Positions 49,790 through 58,506 of a DNA stretch of 64,000 bases are shown here, in pieces; position 1 is the stretch's first letter; the number at the start of each line of letters is the position of its first letter. The notes below the pieces were generated by a model that saw only the letters and a program-made list of their open reading frames with translations, did not search any database and was not told the origin of the DNA. The stretch covers positions 1 through 64,000 of the forward strand of contig NZ_VIVQ01000006.1 in assembly GCF_007829035.1 (NCBI RefSeq), read 5' to 3'. The position numbers and the translations under genes were made by a program. The DNA comes from Rudaeicoccus suwonensis (GTDB lineage: Bacteria; Actinomycetota; Actinomycetes; Actinomycetales; Dermatophilaceae).

Positions 49790-52150
49790 ATGGACGAGCC
49801 CGAGCACTCCATCTCCCAGTTCGACTCCCACCGCAGCGACACCCACGGCCAACCGGTCACCGGTGGGCCTTCGGAGAACGAGCCCGGCACGTCCGGCGAT
49901 GACGACCTGAATGACCTCGTGCACGAGACCGCCGCCAGCGAGGCGTCGCTGGTGCGGCTGCAGACCCGGGCGGCGCAACGCGCACGCGGCGCCAACGGTC
50001 GGTTCATCCGGGTCGCGCCCGAACTCGGCACCGACGACGACACCGGCGACCTGCCGGACGACCGGTTCCTGGACCGTGAGATCTCGTGGCTGCAGTTCAA
50101 CGAGCGCGTCCTGCAGTTGGCAGGCGACCCGTTGATTCCGCTGCTCGAACGCACGCGTTATCTGGCGATCTTCGCCAGCAACCTGGACGAGTTCTTCATG
50201 GTGCGCGTGGCCGGGCTCAAGCGCCGCATCGCCACCGGACTGGCTGTCCGCTCCGCGTCCGGGCTCGAGCCGCGTGAGGTGCTCGACGAGATCAGCCACG
50301 CCGCGCACGAGCTGATGCAGGTGCACGCCAAGGTGTTTCAACGGCACATCCGCCCCGCCCTCGTCGATCAGGGCATCTGCATCGTGCGACCGAGCGAGTG
50401 GACCGACGCCGATCGCGTGCACCTCAACGACTTGTTCCGGTCGCAGATCTATCCGGTGCTCACGCCGCTGGCGGTCGATCCGGCACACCCGTTCCCCTAC
50501 ATCTCCGGACTGTCGCTCAACCTGGCCGTGATCCTGATCAACCCCAAGACCGAGCGCGAGCACTTCGCGCGGGTCAAGGTGCCGCCGCTGCTGCCCCGAC
50601 TGATCCAGCTGCCGACCGGCGAGAACGACGACAAGTTGTATGACGCGCGTTTCGTCGCCATCGAAGACGTCATGGCCGAGCATCTGCAGTTCCTCTTCCC
50701 GGGGATGGAAGTGCGCGAGCACTTCACCTTCCGGGTCACCCGCAACGAGGACCTCGAGGTCGAGGAGGACGACGCCGAGAACCTCCTCACCGCCCTGGAG
50801 AAGGAGCTCACCCGGCGCCGGTTCGGTCCGCCGGTGCGACTCGAGGTCGCCGACGACATGGACGACCACGTCATGGATCTGCTGGTGCGCGAGCTCGGCG
50901 TGCGCGACGACGAGGTCTACCGCCTGCCCGAACCGCTGGACCTGCGCGGGCTGAACGCTGTCGCCGACCTCGACCGCTCGGAGCTGCGCTGGCCGCCGTA
51001 TGTCGCGACCGCCCACCCCGAGCTGGCACCGGTGGAGCGTGCCGCCCAGTCGGATGTGATGGCCGCGATGCGCGCGGGCGACATACTGCTGCATCACCCG
51101 TACGACTCGTTCGCGACGTCGGTGCAGGCCTTCCTGGAGCAGGCGGCCGCCGACCCGCAGGTGCTGGCGATCAAGCAGACGCTGTATCGCACCAGCGGCG
51201 ACTCGCCCATCATCGACTCGCTCATCGACGCGGCGGAGGCCGGCAAGCAGGTGCTGGCCGTGGTCGAGATCAAGGCCCGCTTCGATGAGCAGAACAACAT
51301 CTCGTGGGCCCGCAAACTGGAGCGCGCGGGCGTGCACGTGGTCTACGGCATGGTCGGCCTCAAGACGCACGCGAAGCTGTGCCTGGTGGTGCGGAACGAG
51401 GGCGGACAGATGCGTCGTTACGCCCACGTCGGCACCGGTAACTACAACCCCAAGACGGCACGGCTCTACGAGGACCTCGGCCTGCTCACCTGTGACCCTG
51501 ACGTCGGCGAAGACCTGTCGCGGCTGTTCAACCAGCTGTCGGGCATGGCGCCACGCAGCAAGTTCAAACGGCTTCTGGTTGCTCCGCGTTCGGTGCGCAG
51601 CGGCCTGCTGGAGCAGATCGAACGCACCGTCGCCGCAGCCGAGTCCGGCCGCGCCGCGAGCGTGCAGATCAAGGTCAACTCGCTGGTGGACGAGCAGATC
51701 ATCGACGCGTGCTACCGCGCCTCACAGGCCGGTGTCGAGGTGGACATCTGGGTGCGTGGCATCTGCGCCATGCGTCCGGGTGTCGAGGGGCTCTCGGAGG
51801 GCATCCGGGTGCGGTCGATCCTGGGCCGGTTCCTGGAGCACTCGCGGGTGTTCCGCTTCACCGTCGAGGGCGAGGACGATGTCACCTTCATCGGCAGCGC
51901 GGACATGATGCACCGCAATCTGGACCGCCGGGTCGAGGCGCTGGTCCGCATCGCAGCGCCCAAGCAACTCGAATCCCTCGCCGGGCTGCTGGACGAAGGC
52001 ATGTCGCCGGACACCTCGTCGTGGCACCTCAACCCCAACGGCAGCTGGCAGCGGCACCACCTGGATGCCGAGGGCAACCCATTGCGCGATCTGCAGGCGG
52101 ACCTGCTCGCGACCTATGCCAAGCGCAAGCGCAAGGCGCGTCGCCGGTGA
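49790..52150 (+). CDS. ppk: Polyphosphate kinase (RNA degradosome-type PPK1)
   Basis: 786 residues. It makes polyphosphate reversibly from ATP at the membrane or nucleoid. An acidic, low-complexity N-terminus (1-90) precedes the family start [20 protein letters not shown]. The two catalytic-domain histidines are His527 ([10 protein letters not shown], the phospho-His) and His546 ([20 protein letters not shown]), 19 residues apart as in E. coli His435/His454. It overlaps the Nudix gene by 4 bases (GTGA); the same ppk-mutT1 pair occurs in mycobacteria. Association with pstSCAB points to phosphate storage. Confidence 0.95.
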   Translation: MDEPEHSISQFDSHRSDTHGQPVTGGPSENEPGTSGDDDLNDLVHETAASEASLVRLQTRAAQRARGANGRFIRVAPELGTDDDTGDLPDDRFLDREISWLQFNERVLQLAGDPLIPLLERTRYLAIFASNLDEFFMVRVAGLKRRIATGLAVRSASGLEPREVLDEISHAAHELMQVHAKVFQRHIRPALVDQGICIVRPSEWTDADRVHLNDLFRSQIYPVLTPLAVDPAHPFPYISGLSLNLAVILINPKTEREHFARVKVPPLLPRLIQLPTGENDDKLYDARFVAIEDVMAEHLQFLFPGMEVREHFTFRVTRNEDLEVEEDDAENLLTALEKELTRRRFGPPVRLEVADDMDDHVMDLLVRELGVRDDEVYRLPEPLDLRGLNAVADLDRSELRWPPYVATAHPELAPVERAAQSDVMAAMRAGDILLHHPYDSFATSVQAFLEQAAADPQVLAIKQTLYRTSGDSPIIDSLIDAAEAGKQVLAVVEIKARFDEQNNISWARKLERAGVHVVYGMVGLKTHAKLCLVVRNEGGQMRRYAHVGTGNYNPKTARLYEDLGLLTCDPDVGEDLSRLFNQLSGMAPRSKFKRLLVAPRSVRSGLLEQIERTVAAAESGRAASVQIKVNSLVDEQIIDACYRASQAGVEVDIWVRGICAMRPGVEGLSEGIRVRSILGRFLEHSRVFRFTVEGEDDVTFIGSADMMHRNLDRRVEALVRIAAPKQLESLAGLLDEGMSPDTSSWHLNPNGSWQRHHLDAEGNPLRDLQADLLATYAKRKRKARRR

Positions 52151-53121
52151 CGTCGAATTCCTTCCTGCGGCGCCCGGACACGGTGCCGGCAGCCGGAGCC
52201 GTCCTGTGGCGCCGCAAAGCCGGGCAGTTGCGCGTGGCGCTGGTCCACCGGCCGAAGTACGACGACTGGTCGTGGGCGAAGGGCAAGCTCGACCCGGGTG
52301 AGACCTGGGCCGGCGCAGCTGCACGAGAAGTGTTGGAGGAGACAGGTTTTCGGCCACGGCTCGGCATTCCGTTGCCCCGCTCGGTGTATTCGATGCAGCG
52401 CGGCCAGCTCAAGGAGATCCGCTACTGGGCGGCCAGCATCATGGGTGGCACGGGCGAGCTCGTCAACGAGATCGACCAGCTCGCCTGGCTGACTCCTGCC
52501 CAGGCGCAGGGCCGGTTCAGCTATGTGCGCGATGCCCTGCAGCTCAACGCTGTCGTCGACGCCGATGCCCGCGGATGGCTGGACACCAGACCGTTCGTCA
52601 TCGTGCGGCACGGCGAGGCGCTGGCACGCAAGGAATGGCGCGGCGAGGACGCCGACCGACCTCTCAACGACGCCGGTCGCCAGCACGCGAAGGCGCTCGT
52701 GCCGATCCTTGCGGCATACGGCATCGAACGGATCATCACCTCACCGTCGGCACGATGCTTCACCACGGTGCAGCCGTATGCCGCAGCTGCCGGGCTGACA
52801 CTGCGTCCGCGTAAGGGTCTTTCGGAGGAAGGCTTCGCCGAGACTCCGGACAAGGCCGCGCGGCACACCGTCAAGGCACTGCAGCATCCGCAGGTGACGG
52901 CGCTGTGCACCCACCGACCTGTGCTGCCCGCCGTGCTCGACACCGTCCGCCGATTCACCGCACCCGACGCTCCCGCCGCCGCCGTGCTTGAGCAGGTGTC
53001 GTCAGCCGGGCTGGACAAGGGTGAAGCGCTGGTCTGCCAGATCGCGGGCAACGGTGACGAGCCGCAGGTCGTGAGCATCGAGCGCCACCGACCCGCCGAA
53101 TCGCTCATCGGCTCGTCGTAG
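52147..53121 (+). CDS. mutT1: MutT1-like Nudix hydrolase fused to a histidine phosphatase domain
   Basis: 324 residues from GTG. The N-terminal Nudix domain holds [23 protein letters not shown] (residues ~43-65), fitting the GX5EX7REUXEEXGU box. The C-terminal domain (~145-324) is a histidine phosphatase: [13 protein letters not shown] with the phospho-His, [12 protein letters not shown], and CTHRPVLPA with the second His. Such fusions in actinobacteria (MutT1) hydrolyse 8-oxo-GTP/dGTP and diadenosine polyphosphates, removing damaged nucleotides. Translational overlap with ppk suggests the two act together on polyphosphorylated compounds. Confidence 0.9.
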   Translation: MTSNSFLRRPDTVPAAGAVLWRRKAGQLRVALVHRPKYDDWSWAKGKLDPGETWAGAAAREVLEETGFRPRLGIPLPRSVYSMQRGQLKEIRYWAASIMGGTGELVNEIDQLAWLTPAQAQGRFSYVRDALQLNAVVDADARGWLDTRPFVIVRHGEALARKEWRGEDADRPLNDAGRQHAKALVPILAAYGIERIITSPSARCFTTVQPYAAAAGLTLRPRKGLSEEGFAETPDKAARHTVKALQHPQVTALCTHRPVLPAVLDTVRRFTAPDAPAAAVLEQVSSAGLDKGEALVCQIAGNGDEPQVVSIERHRPAESLIGSS

Positions 53122-53124
53122 CGA

Positions 53125-53146
53125 GTTCACCCGGCGTTCACCGATC
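53125..53146 (+). promoter_or_regulatory. PHO box ahead of pstS
   Basis: Two adjacent 11-base direct repeats, GTTCACCCGGC and GTTCACCGATC. The first fits the Streptomyces PhoP unit GTTCAYYYRSS at every position; the second matches its first seven bases. A -10-like TAGCTG follows at 53153 and a small hairpin (CCTGCC/GGCAGG, 53168-53187) lies in the leader. Phosphate-starvation control of pstSCAB by PhoP is expected. Confidence 0.75.
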
Positions 53147-53237
53147 AGGTGGTAGCTGGACATGCACCCTGCCTACCTTCGGGCAGGACGGGCGTCCGAC
53201 CCGCACTCCAGACCTGCCCTTCCTGAAAGGCCACCTC

Positions 53238-54356
53238 GTGAAGATCACGCGTATCGGCAGCGCCTCCGGCGTCGCCATCGTCGCCGCGGTTGCGCTCGCT
53301 GCGTGCGGTAGCGCCAGCAACGCCAGCAGCTCGCCGAGCACGTCCGGCGGCGGTGCCCCCGCCGGCACGGCGTCGGCAGCTGCCGCAGGCAACTGCTTCT
53401 CCGGCAACCTGAACGCCGAAGGTTCCACCGCCCAGCAGAACGCGATCCTGCAGGCGATCTCGGCATACCAGTCGAAGTGCTCCGGCGCGAAGATCTCCTA
53501 CAACGGCACCGGATCCGGCGCCGGCATCACGTCCTTCATCGCCAAACAGGTCGACTTCGCCGGATCGGACTCCGAACTGAGCCCGGCCAAGGGCGAGCCG
53601 GCCAAGGCGTCCGCTGCCTGCGGCTCGACGGCCCTCGACATCCCGATGGTGACCGGCCCGATCGCGATCTCCTACAACCTCAAGGGCGTCTCCAAGCTCA
53701 ACCTCACGCCCACTCTGATCGCCCAGTTGTTCTCGGGCAAGATCACCAAGTGGAACGACCCGGCGATCGCCGCGGCCAACCCGGGCGTCACATTGCCCGA
53801 CGAGTCCGTCTCGGTGTTCTTCCGCTCGGACTCCTCCGGCACGACGGACAACTTCACCAACTACATGCACACCGTCGACCCCACCGACTGGGTCGCACCG
53901 CACGCCAAGAGCTGGACCGGCAAGGTCGGCCAGGGCAAGGCCAAGACCGCCGGTGTCGCGGCAGCGGTCAAGGCGACGCCGGGCGGCATCGGCTACGTCG
54001 AGTGGAGCTACGCCCTGCAGAACCAGCTGCCGATGGCCAGCGTCAACGGCGTCGCCCTCACCGCTGAGTCTGCGGGCAAGGCTGTTGCTGCCGCCCAGAT
54101 CATCGGCACCGGCAACGACCTGTCGCTGAAGCTGGACTACAAGACCACCGCACCGGGTGCCTACCCGATCATCCTCGTGACCTACGAGATCGTGTGCTCG
54201 AAGTACTCCAACGCCTCGACTGGCACCGCCGTCAAGGACTTCCTGTCCTACATGGCCTCGCCGACCTTCCAGAACACACTGGAGTCGGTGGGCTCGGCAC
54301 CGCTGCCCCCCTCGATCCAGGCCAAGGTCGTCGCAAGCCTGAACACGATCTCCTGA
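53238..54356 (+). CDS. pstS: Phosphate ABC transporter substrate-binding lipoprotein
   Basis: 372 residues. Lipoprotein signal ending ALAAC with Cys23; a Ser/Gly/Ala-rich linker; then the phosphate-binding domain with AEGSTAQQNAILQA (phosphate loop), YNGTGSGAGITSF, DFAGSDSELSP, VFFRSDSSGTTDNFTNY and GGIGYVEWSYA, all typical PstS segments. It captures inorganic phosphate at the cell surface. The GTG start has GAAAGG about nine bases upstream. It is the first gene of pstSCAB under a PHO box; a 17-bp hairpin right after it separates it from pstC and would favour higher PstS levels. Confidence 0.96.
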   Translation: MKITRIGSASGVAIVAAVALAACGSASNASSSPSTSGGGAPAGTASAAAAGNCFSGNLNAEGSTAQQNAILQAISAYQSKCSGAKISYNGTGSGAGITSFIAKQVDFAGSDSELSPAKGEPAKASAACGSTALDIPMVTGPIAISYNLKGVSKLNLTPTLIAQLFSGKITKWNDPAIAAANPGVTLPDESVSVFFRSDSSGTTDNFTNYMHTVDPTDWVAPHAKSWTGKVGQGKAKTAGVAAAVKATPGGIGYVEWSYALQNQLPMASVNGVALTAESAGKAVAAAQIIGTGNDLSLKLDYKTTAPGAYPIILVTYEIVCSKYSNASTGTAVKDFLSYMASPTFQNTLESVGSAPLPPSIQAKVVASLNTIS

Positions 54357-54370
54357 TCACAGATCACTTC

Positions 54371-54419
54371 GTGAGTATGTCGACGACACGGTGACGAACC
54401 GAGTCGTCGACATACTCAC
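54371..54419 (+). terminator. 17-bp hairpin between pstS and pstC
   Basis: GTGAGTATGTCGACGAC / GTCGTCGACATACTCAC pairs perfectly around a 15-base loop, 14 bases past the pstS stop. Partial termination or protection of the pstS mRNA is the likely effect. The TATGTCG/CGACATA words link it to the palindrome at 7019. Confidence 0.75.
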
Positions 54420-54473
54420 ACCTGCACCACCTGCTGCACCCGACACCTCCCCCACCACACCGCTGAGGCGTAG

Positions 54474-55481
54474 ATGACTTCGACAACCGGCGCATCCGTC
54501 GCCGACGAGTTCCCCGGCCCGGAGGGCCGCCCGCCACTGACGGGCGACGGCGCTTCGACGGGCCGCGTCGGCGACCGCGTCTTCAAGTGGATCGCCTACG
54601 GCTCCGGTTTCGTGGTCGTGGTCGTGGTCGCGCTCGTCGCGATCTTCCTGGTCGTCCAGGCTGTGCCGGCGATCGCGCAGGACAAGGCGAACTTCTTCAC
54701 CTCCACGCAGTTCTCGACCTCGCCGCTGGCGTTCGGCATCGCGCAACTGCTGTGGACCACCGTGATGACTTCGCTGGTGGCGCTGGTCATCGCGGTGCCC
54801 TTTGCCATCGCGATCTCGTTGTTCCTCACGCAATACGCACCCAGCTGGCTGGCCAAACCGGCGGCAGCTCTCATCGACCTGCTGGCCGCGGTGCCCTCGA
54901 TCGTCTACGGCCTGTGGGGTGCTTACATCGTGGCGCCGAAGTTCGGGCCGGTGCAGCACTTCTTGCAGGACGTCTTGGGCTGGCTGCCGTTGTTCAAGCC
55001 GGTCGCGACGGTCACCGAGCAGGCCAACATCTTCTTCGTCGGAGTCATCCTGGCGATCATGATCCTGCCGATCATCACCGCCATCACCCGCGAGGTCTTC
55101 GCTCAGACCCCGGCGACACACAAGGAAGCGGCATACGCGCTCGGCGCCACCCGGTGGGAGATGTTGCGTATGGCGGTGCTGCCCTTCGGCAAGCCGGGCA
55201 TCATCAGCGCCTCGATGCTGGGCCTGGGGCGCGCGCTCGGTGAGACCATCGCGGTGTACTACATCCTGTCCACACTGCCGGACGGTTCGAAATTCATCGT
55301 CTCGCTGTTCAACGGCGGTTCGACCTTCGCCTCGCAGATCGCCGGGAACTACGCCGAGTTCACCGGTGGCACCAGCACCGGCGCCTACATCGCGGCAGGC
55401 CTGGTGTTGTTCGTGCTGACCTTCGTCGTCAACGCCGTCGCCCGAGTCATCATCGAGCGCAGGAAGGCCTTCAGCGAATGA
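54474..55481 (+). CDS. pstC: Phosphate ABC transporter permease PstC
   Basis: 335 residues, about six core helices plus one N-terminal helix (~45-70). Conserved features: SLVALVIAVPFAIAISLFLT, PSIVYGLWGAYIV, and the cytoplasmic EAA-type loop KEAAYALGATRWEMLRMAVLP. It pairs with PstA to form the phosphate channel. It starts at ATG with a weak GAGGCG upstream and overlaps pstA by 4 bases (ATGA). Confidence 0.96.
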   Translation: MTSTTGASVADEFPGPEGRPPLTGDGASTGRVGDRVFKWIAYGSGFVVVVVVALVAIFLVVQAVPAIAQDKANFFTSTQFSTSPLAFGIAQLLWTTVMTSLVALVIAVPFAIAISLFLTQYAPSWLAKPAAALIDLLAAVPSIVYGLWGAYIVAPKFGPVQHFLQDVLGWLPLFKPVATVTEQANIFFVGVILAIMILPIITAITREVFAQTPATHKEAAYALGATRWEMLRMAVLPFGKPGIISASMLGLGRALGETIAVYYILSTLPDGSKFIVSLFNGGSTFASQIAGNYAEFTGGTSTGAYIAAGLVLFVLTFVVNAVARVIIERRKAFSE

Positions 55482-56419
55482 GTTCTCAGACCTCGACCTC
55501 GCAGTCGTCCGAGGCCGGCACCGTGACGCCACCGGTCGATTTCACCGTCGGCAAGTCCGGTGCTCGCGCGGCCAAGAACACTGCTGCGACCGTGCTGGTG
55601 TGGCTGGCTTTTCTCATCGCACTGATCCCGCTGGTCTGGATCCTCTGGCTGGTGATCAGCAAGGGCTTCCACACGATGCTGTCGATCACCTGGTGGCAGA
55701 AGGACCAGTCCGGTGTGGGCGCAGCCGGCTTCGACAAGAACATCCGCGGTGCCCGGCACGCCATCGTCGGCACCCTGCTGACCGCCCTGGCGACCTCGGT
55801 CATCGCAGTGCCACTGGCAGTGATGACGGCGGTCTACCTGGTGGAATACGGTCGCGGCCGCATCGCCAAGCTGGTGAGCTTCATGGTCGACATCCTGAGC
55901 GGTGTGCCCTCGATCGTGGCAGCGCTGTTCATCTACGCCGTCTGGGTCAGCTCGTTCGGGCTGCGCCTGATCCCGCTGTGCACGTCGTTCGCGCTGGCCA
56001 TGCTGATGATCCCGGTGGTGACGCGCTCCACCGAGGAGATACTCAAGCTGGTGCCGAACGAACTGCGCGAGGCGTCCTACGCCCTCGGCGTGCCGAAGTG
56101 GAAGACGATCACCCGGATCGTGCTGCCGACCTCGCTGTCGGGGATCGTCACCGGTGCGCTGCTGGGTTTCTCCCGCGTCGCCGGTGAGACCGCTCCCCTG
56201 CTGATCCTCGCGGCATACACGCCGTATCTCAACCAGAATCTGTTCTCGGGGAGTATGGCGGCGCTGCCGACCTTCATCAACAACAACGTGCAGTATCTCG
56301 CCAGCGACCCGATCAGCGCGGACCGCGTCTGGGGCGCCGCGTGCACGTTGCTGCTGCTCGTCTTCGTCATCAACATGCTCGGCCGTCTGATCGGGCGCTT
56401 CGCCCGCGTCAAGTCCTGA
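55478..56419 (+). CDS. pstA: Phosphate ABC transporter permease PstA
   Basis: 313 residues, six helices after a Ser/Thr-rich N-terminus (1-35). Conserved segments: [13 protein letters not shown]-like (here [16 protein letters not shown]) and the EAA loop [20 protein letters not shown]. It couples to PstB in the inner face. Its ATG overlaps the pstC stop, and pstB follows after 40 bases. Confidence 0.96.
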   Translation: MSSQTSTSQSSEAGTVTPPVDFTVGKSGARAAKNTAATVLVWLAFLIALIPLVWILWLVISKGFHTMLSITWWQKDQSGVGAAGFDKNIRGARHAIVGTLLTALATSVIAVPLAVMTAVYLVEYGRGRIAKLVSFMVDILSGVPSIVAALFIYAVWVSSFGLRLIPLCTSFALAMLMIPVVTRSTEEILKLVPNELREASYALGVPKWKTITRIVLPTSLSGIVTGALLGFSRVAGETAPLLILAAYTPYLNQNLFSGSMAALPTFINNNVQYLASDPISADRVWGAACTLLLLVFVINMLGRLIGRFARVKS

Positions 56420-56459
56420 CCTGCACCCGCCGCCCGACTCCCATCACAGGAAGCAACAC

Positions 56460-57236
56460 ATGAGCAAGCGCATCGACGTCAAAGATCTGAACGTCTACTA
56501 CGGCAGCTTCAAGGCGGTCGAAGGCGTCACGATGACTGTCGAACCACGGTCGATCACCGCCTTCATCGGGCCGTCCGGATGCGGCAAGTCGACCTTTCTG
56601 AGGACGTTGAACCGCATGCATGAGGTGATCCCGGGCGGGCGCGTCGAGGGACAGGTGCTGCTGGACAACGAGGACCTCTACGCCCCCGGCGTCGACCCGG
56701 TCGGGGTGCGCCGCACCGTCGGCATGGTCTTCCAGCGCCCGAACCCGTTCCCGACCATGTCGATTCGCGACAACGTGGTCGCGGGCCTGCGACTGAACGG
56801 TGTCAAGAACAAGAAGGTGCTCGACCAGAAGGTCGAGGAGTCGCTCAAGGGCGCCAACCTGTGGAACGAGGTCAAGGACCGGCTGAACAAGCCCGGCGCC
56901 GGGCTGTCCGGTGGTCAGCAGCAGCGGTTGTGCATCGCCCGGGCGATCGCGGTGGAGCCGCAGGTGCTGCTCATGGACGAGCCGTGTTCGGCGCTCGACC
57001 CGATCTCGACCCTGGCGATCGAGGACCTCGTGACACAGCTGAAGGAACGCTTCACCATCGTCATCGTCACGCACAACATGCAGCAGGCATCGCGCGTGTC
57101 GGACAAGACGGCCTTCTTCAACCTCGAGGCCACCGGCAAGCCGGGCAACCTCATCGAGATGGACGACACCCAGCAGATCTTCAACAATCCCAGCAAGAAG
57201 GCCACCGAGGACTACATCTCGGGCCGCTTCGGCTGA
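56460..57236 (+). CDS. pstB: Phosphate ABC transporter ATPase PstB
   Basis: 258 residues. Walker [10 protein letters not shown] at 37-45, Q-loop [12 protein letters not shown] signature LSGGQQQRL, Walker [14 protein letters not shown] and the switch His in [11 protein letters not shown]. It powers phosphate import through PstC/PstA and, with PhoU, is part of the signal to PhoR; no phoU or phoR gene is in the window. The ATG has AGGAAG upstream. It is the last gene of the pst operon. Confidence 0.97.
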   Translation: MSKRIDVKDLNVYYGSFKAVEGVTMTVEPRSITAFIGPSGCGKSTFLRTLNRMHEVIPGGRVEGQVLLDNEDLYAPGVDPVGVRRTVGMVFQRPNPFPTMSIRDNVVAGLRLNGVKNKKVLDQKVEESLKGANLWNEVKDRLNKPGAGLSGGQQQRLCIARAIAVEPQVLLMDEPCSALDPISTLAIEDLVTQLKERFTIVIVTHNMQQASRVSDKTAFFNLEATGKPGNLIEMDDTQQIFNNPSKKATEDYISGRFG

Positions 57237-57283
57237 TCCGGGGTTCGTCAGCAGGGCTGCACCGACTACGGCATCATGGACGG

Positions 57284-57571
57284 GTGGCCAAAAAGAAGAC
57301 CGATCGCGGCCCCCGTTTCCTGGCCCGCAAGGGCGACAAGCTCAAACTCACCGATGCCAAGGGCCACAAGCACACAGCCCAGGTCGTCGACCTCGACGAG
57401 GACCTGACCAAGGAACAGGGCAGCTTCACCTTCGGCTACTGCAAGAGCTGCGACTGGACCGGCCGAGCACGACGTGCGCGTGACAAGGCTCGCAACGACG
57501 CCCGTGACCACCGCAAGGAGTGCGAGGGTAAGGGCAAGATCATGCTGGGTGTGACCGACCACCGCGACTGA
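57284..57571 (+). CDS. Small basic Cys-containing protein, possible zinc ribbon
   Basis: 95 residues from GTG (VAKKKTDRGPRFLARKG); CATCAT lies six bases upstream, so it may be leaderless. The N-terminal half is basic and strand-like (GDKLKLTDAKGHKHTAQVVDLDEDL); the second half has YCKSCDWTGRARRARDK, then DHRKECEGKGK. The CxxC plus later His and Cys could bind one zinc, with a strongly basic helix between, suggesting nucleic-acid or ribosome contact. I do not recognise a named family. It follows pstB by 47 bases on the same strand and precedes the candidate RNA at 57651. Confidence 0.65.
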   Translation: MAKKKTDRGPRFLARKGDKLKLTDAKGHKHTAQVVDLDEDLTKEQGSFTFGYCKSCDWTGRARRARDKARNDARDHRKECEGKGKIMLGVTDHRD

Positions 57572-57612
57572 TGGTGTGATCCGGCCGGACATCACCCGGT
57601 CGTACGCCTGTC

Positions 57613-57639
57613 GGGAACAACTGCACCGGACATGCCGTT
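57613..57639 (+). promoter_or_regulatory. Sigma-R/SigH-like promoter
   Basis: GGGAAC (57613-57618), exactly 18 bases, GTT (57637-57639), matching the actinobacterial thiol-stress sigma factor pattern GGAAY-N18-GTT. An overlapping housekeeping-type -10, TAGGCT, lies at 57639-57644. No coding gene follows on the plus strand, only the structured region 57651-57733. Confidence 0.45.
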
Positions 57640-57650
57640 AGGCTTCGTGT

Positions 57651-57733
57651 TGCGTCGGGCCGCGGCAGCCCCGGGTCCCAAAATACGCCGCTACGAGCGG
57701 CCGTGCGCCGTGAGGCGCTCCCGGCCCGACGCA
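57651..57733 (+). ncRNA. Candidate structured small RNA
   Basis: The outer stem TGCGTCGGGCCG (57651-57662) pairs perfectly with CGGCCCGACGCA (57722-57733) across 59 bases. Inside are GCCGCT-ACG-AGCGGC (57687-57701) and GCGCC-GTGA-GGCGC (57705-57718), the latter capped by a GNRA-type tetraloop, and an A-rich single-stranded patch CCCAAAATA. It has its own promoter-like sequence ~12 bases upstream and is followed by a 19-bp terminator-like hairpin, giving a transcript of roughly 130-140 bases. No match to SRP RNA, tmRNA, RNase P or 6C RNA was recognised. Transcription is not proven. Confidence 0.45.
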
Positions 57734-57744
57734 TCGCGACGTGG

Positions 57745-57785
57745 CTCAGCCCGGTCCGATGACACCGTCATCGGACCGGGCTGAG
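57745..57785. terminator. 19-bp hairpin terminator
   Basis: CTCAGCCCGGTCCGATGAC / GTCATCGGACCGGGCTGAG with a 3-base loop. It lies 30 bases beyond the stop of the minus-strand gene 57816-58463 and also directly downstream of the candidate RNA, so it could serve both strands. Confidence 0.8.
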
Positions 57786-57815
57786 GTCGTTCGCGGTTGT
57801 TGTTTCCGATGGAGG

Positions 57816-58463
57816 TCAGTCGAGCTGACCGGCCCGCCAAGCGGCGGCTGCCCGTGACAGATCCTGGGCGGTGCTGAGCAAGGCCGAGGCGCTGTGGGTT
57901 GCGGCTGAGGCAGCGGCTTCGTCATATCCGTCGTCATCATCGGCACGATGCGCCCGACCGATCGAGATCACCCGGCAGAATGCCGCAGCGCGATCCAACG
58001 CCACCGCCAGATCGCCGTCGAAGACACCGGTGAGGATCGCGTCGACCAATTCGCGCAGGGCCTCCGGCGACGGCGGCTCAGCGGCTCCGGCGACGGCGTG
58101 CGAGACATCGGCATGGTGGCGACCGACGTCGTAATCCATTGCGGCGCCTACCGAATCGCGCTGGACCCACTCGCGGATCGTGTAGAGCCGCCAGAGCGCG
58201 CCAGGCAGACTCACCGGCGCACGATCGGCCCACAGTTGGGCAATCGTGGACATGCCGAGTTCGTCGACGAGCTCGACCAACCGCCGGGTGAGTTCCGGGT
58301 CGTCGGCGGCGCGACCCGCACCGACCAGTACCGCGGCGGTCTCGTGCGCGACCTCGCTGACCTCGGCCGGATCGAGGCTGCTGGGCTGGGAGTCCATCTC
58401 GCGCGGCGTCATCATCGCGGGGCGCCGCGGTCGTTTGGGGGCACCTGCCGGATCCTGCGTCAT
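57816..58463 (-). CDS. Conserved actinobacterial protein of unknown function
   Basis: 215 residues, soluble and mostly helical. The start ATG (MTQDPAGAPK) has AAGGAG five bases upstream. Recognisable blocks are STIAQLWADRAPVSLPGALW followed by RLYTIREWVQRD, and a late AAAFCRVISIGRAHRADDDD; these resemble a family of actinobacterial hypothetical proteins often described as DNA-binding or regulatory without proof. It lies 43 bases downstream of the DUF3516 helicase gene on the same strand and is probably its operon partner. No catalytic motif is visible. Confidence 0.65.
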   Translation of the reverse strand: MTQDPAGAPKRPRRPAMMTPREMDSQPSSLDPAEVSEVAHETAAVLVGAGRAADDPELTRRLVELVDELGMSTIAQLWADRAPVSLPGALWRLYTIREWVQRDSVGAAMDYDVGRHHADVSHAVAGAAEPPSPEALRELVDAILTGVFDGDLAVALDRAAAFCRVISIGRAHRADDDDGYDEAAASAATHSASALLSTAQDLSRAAAAWRAGQLD

Positions 58464-58506
58464 ACGCACTCCTTCATGGTCCTTCGCCGACTTCGAGGGT
58501 AAGCCT

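Noticed and set aside
57651-57733. SRP RNA, tmRNA, RNase P RNA or 6C RNA
   Set aside because: The SRP GGAA-loop/asymmetric-bulge motif, a tmRNA tRNA-like end, RNase P conserved regions and C6 loops are all absent, and the size does not fit tmRNA or RNase P.
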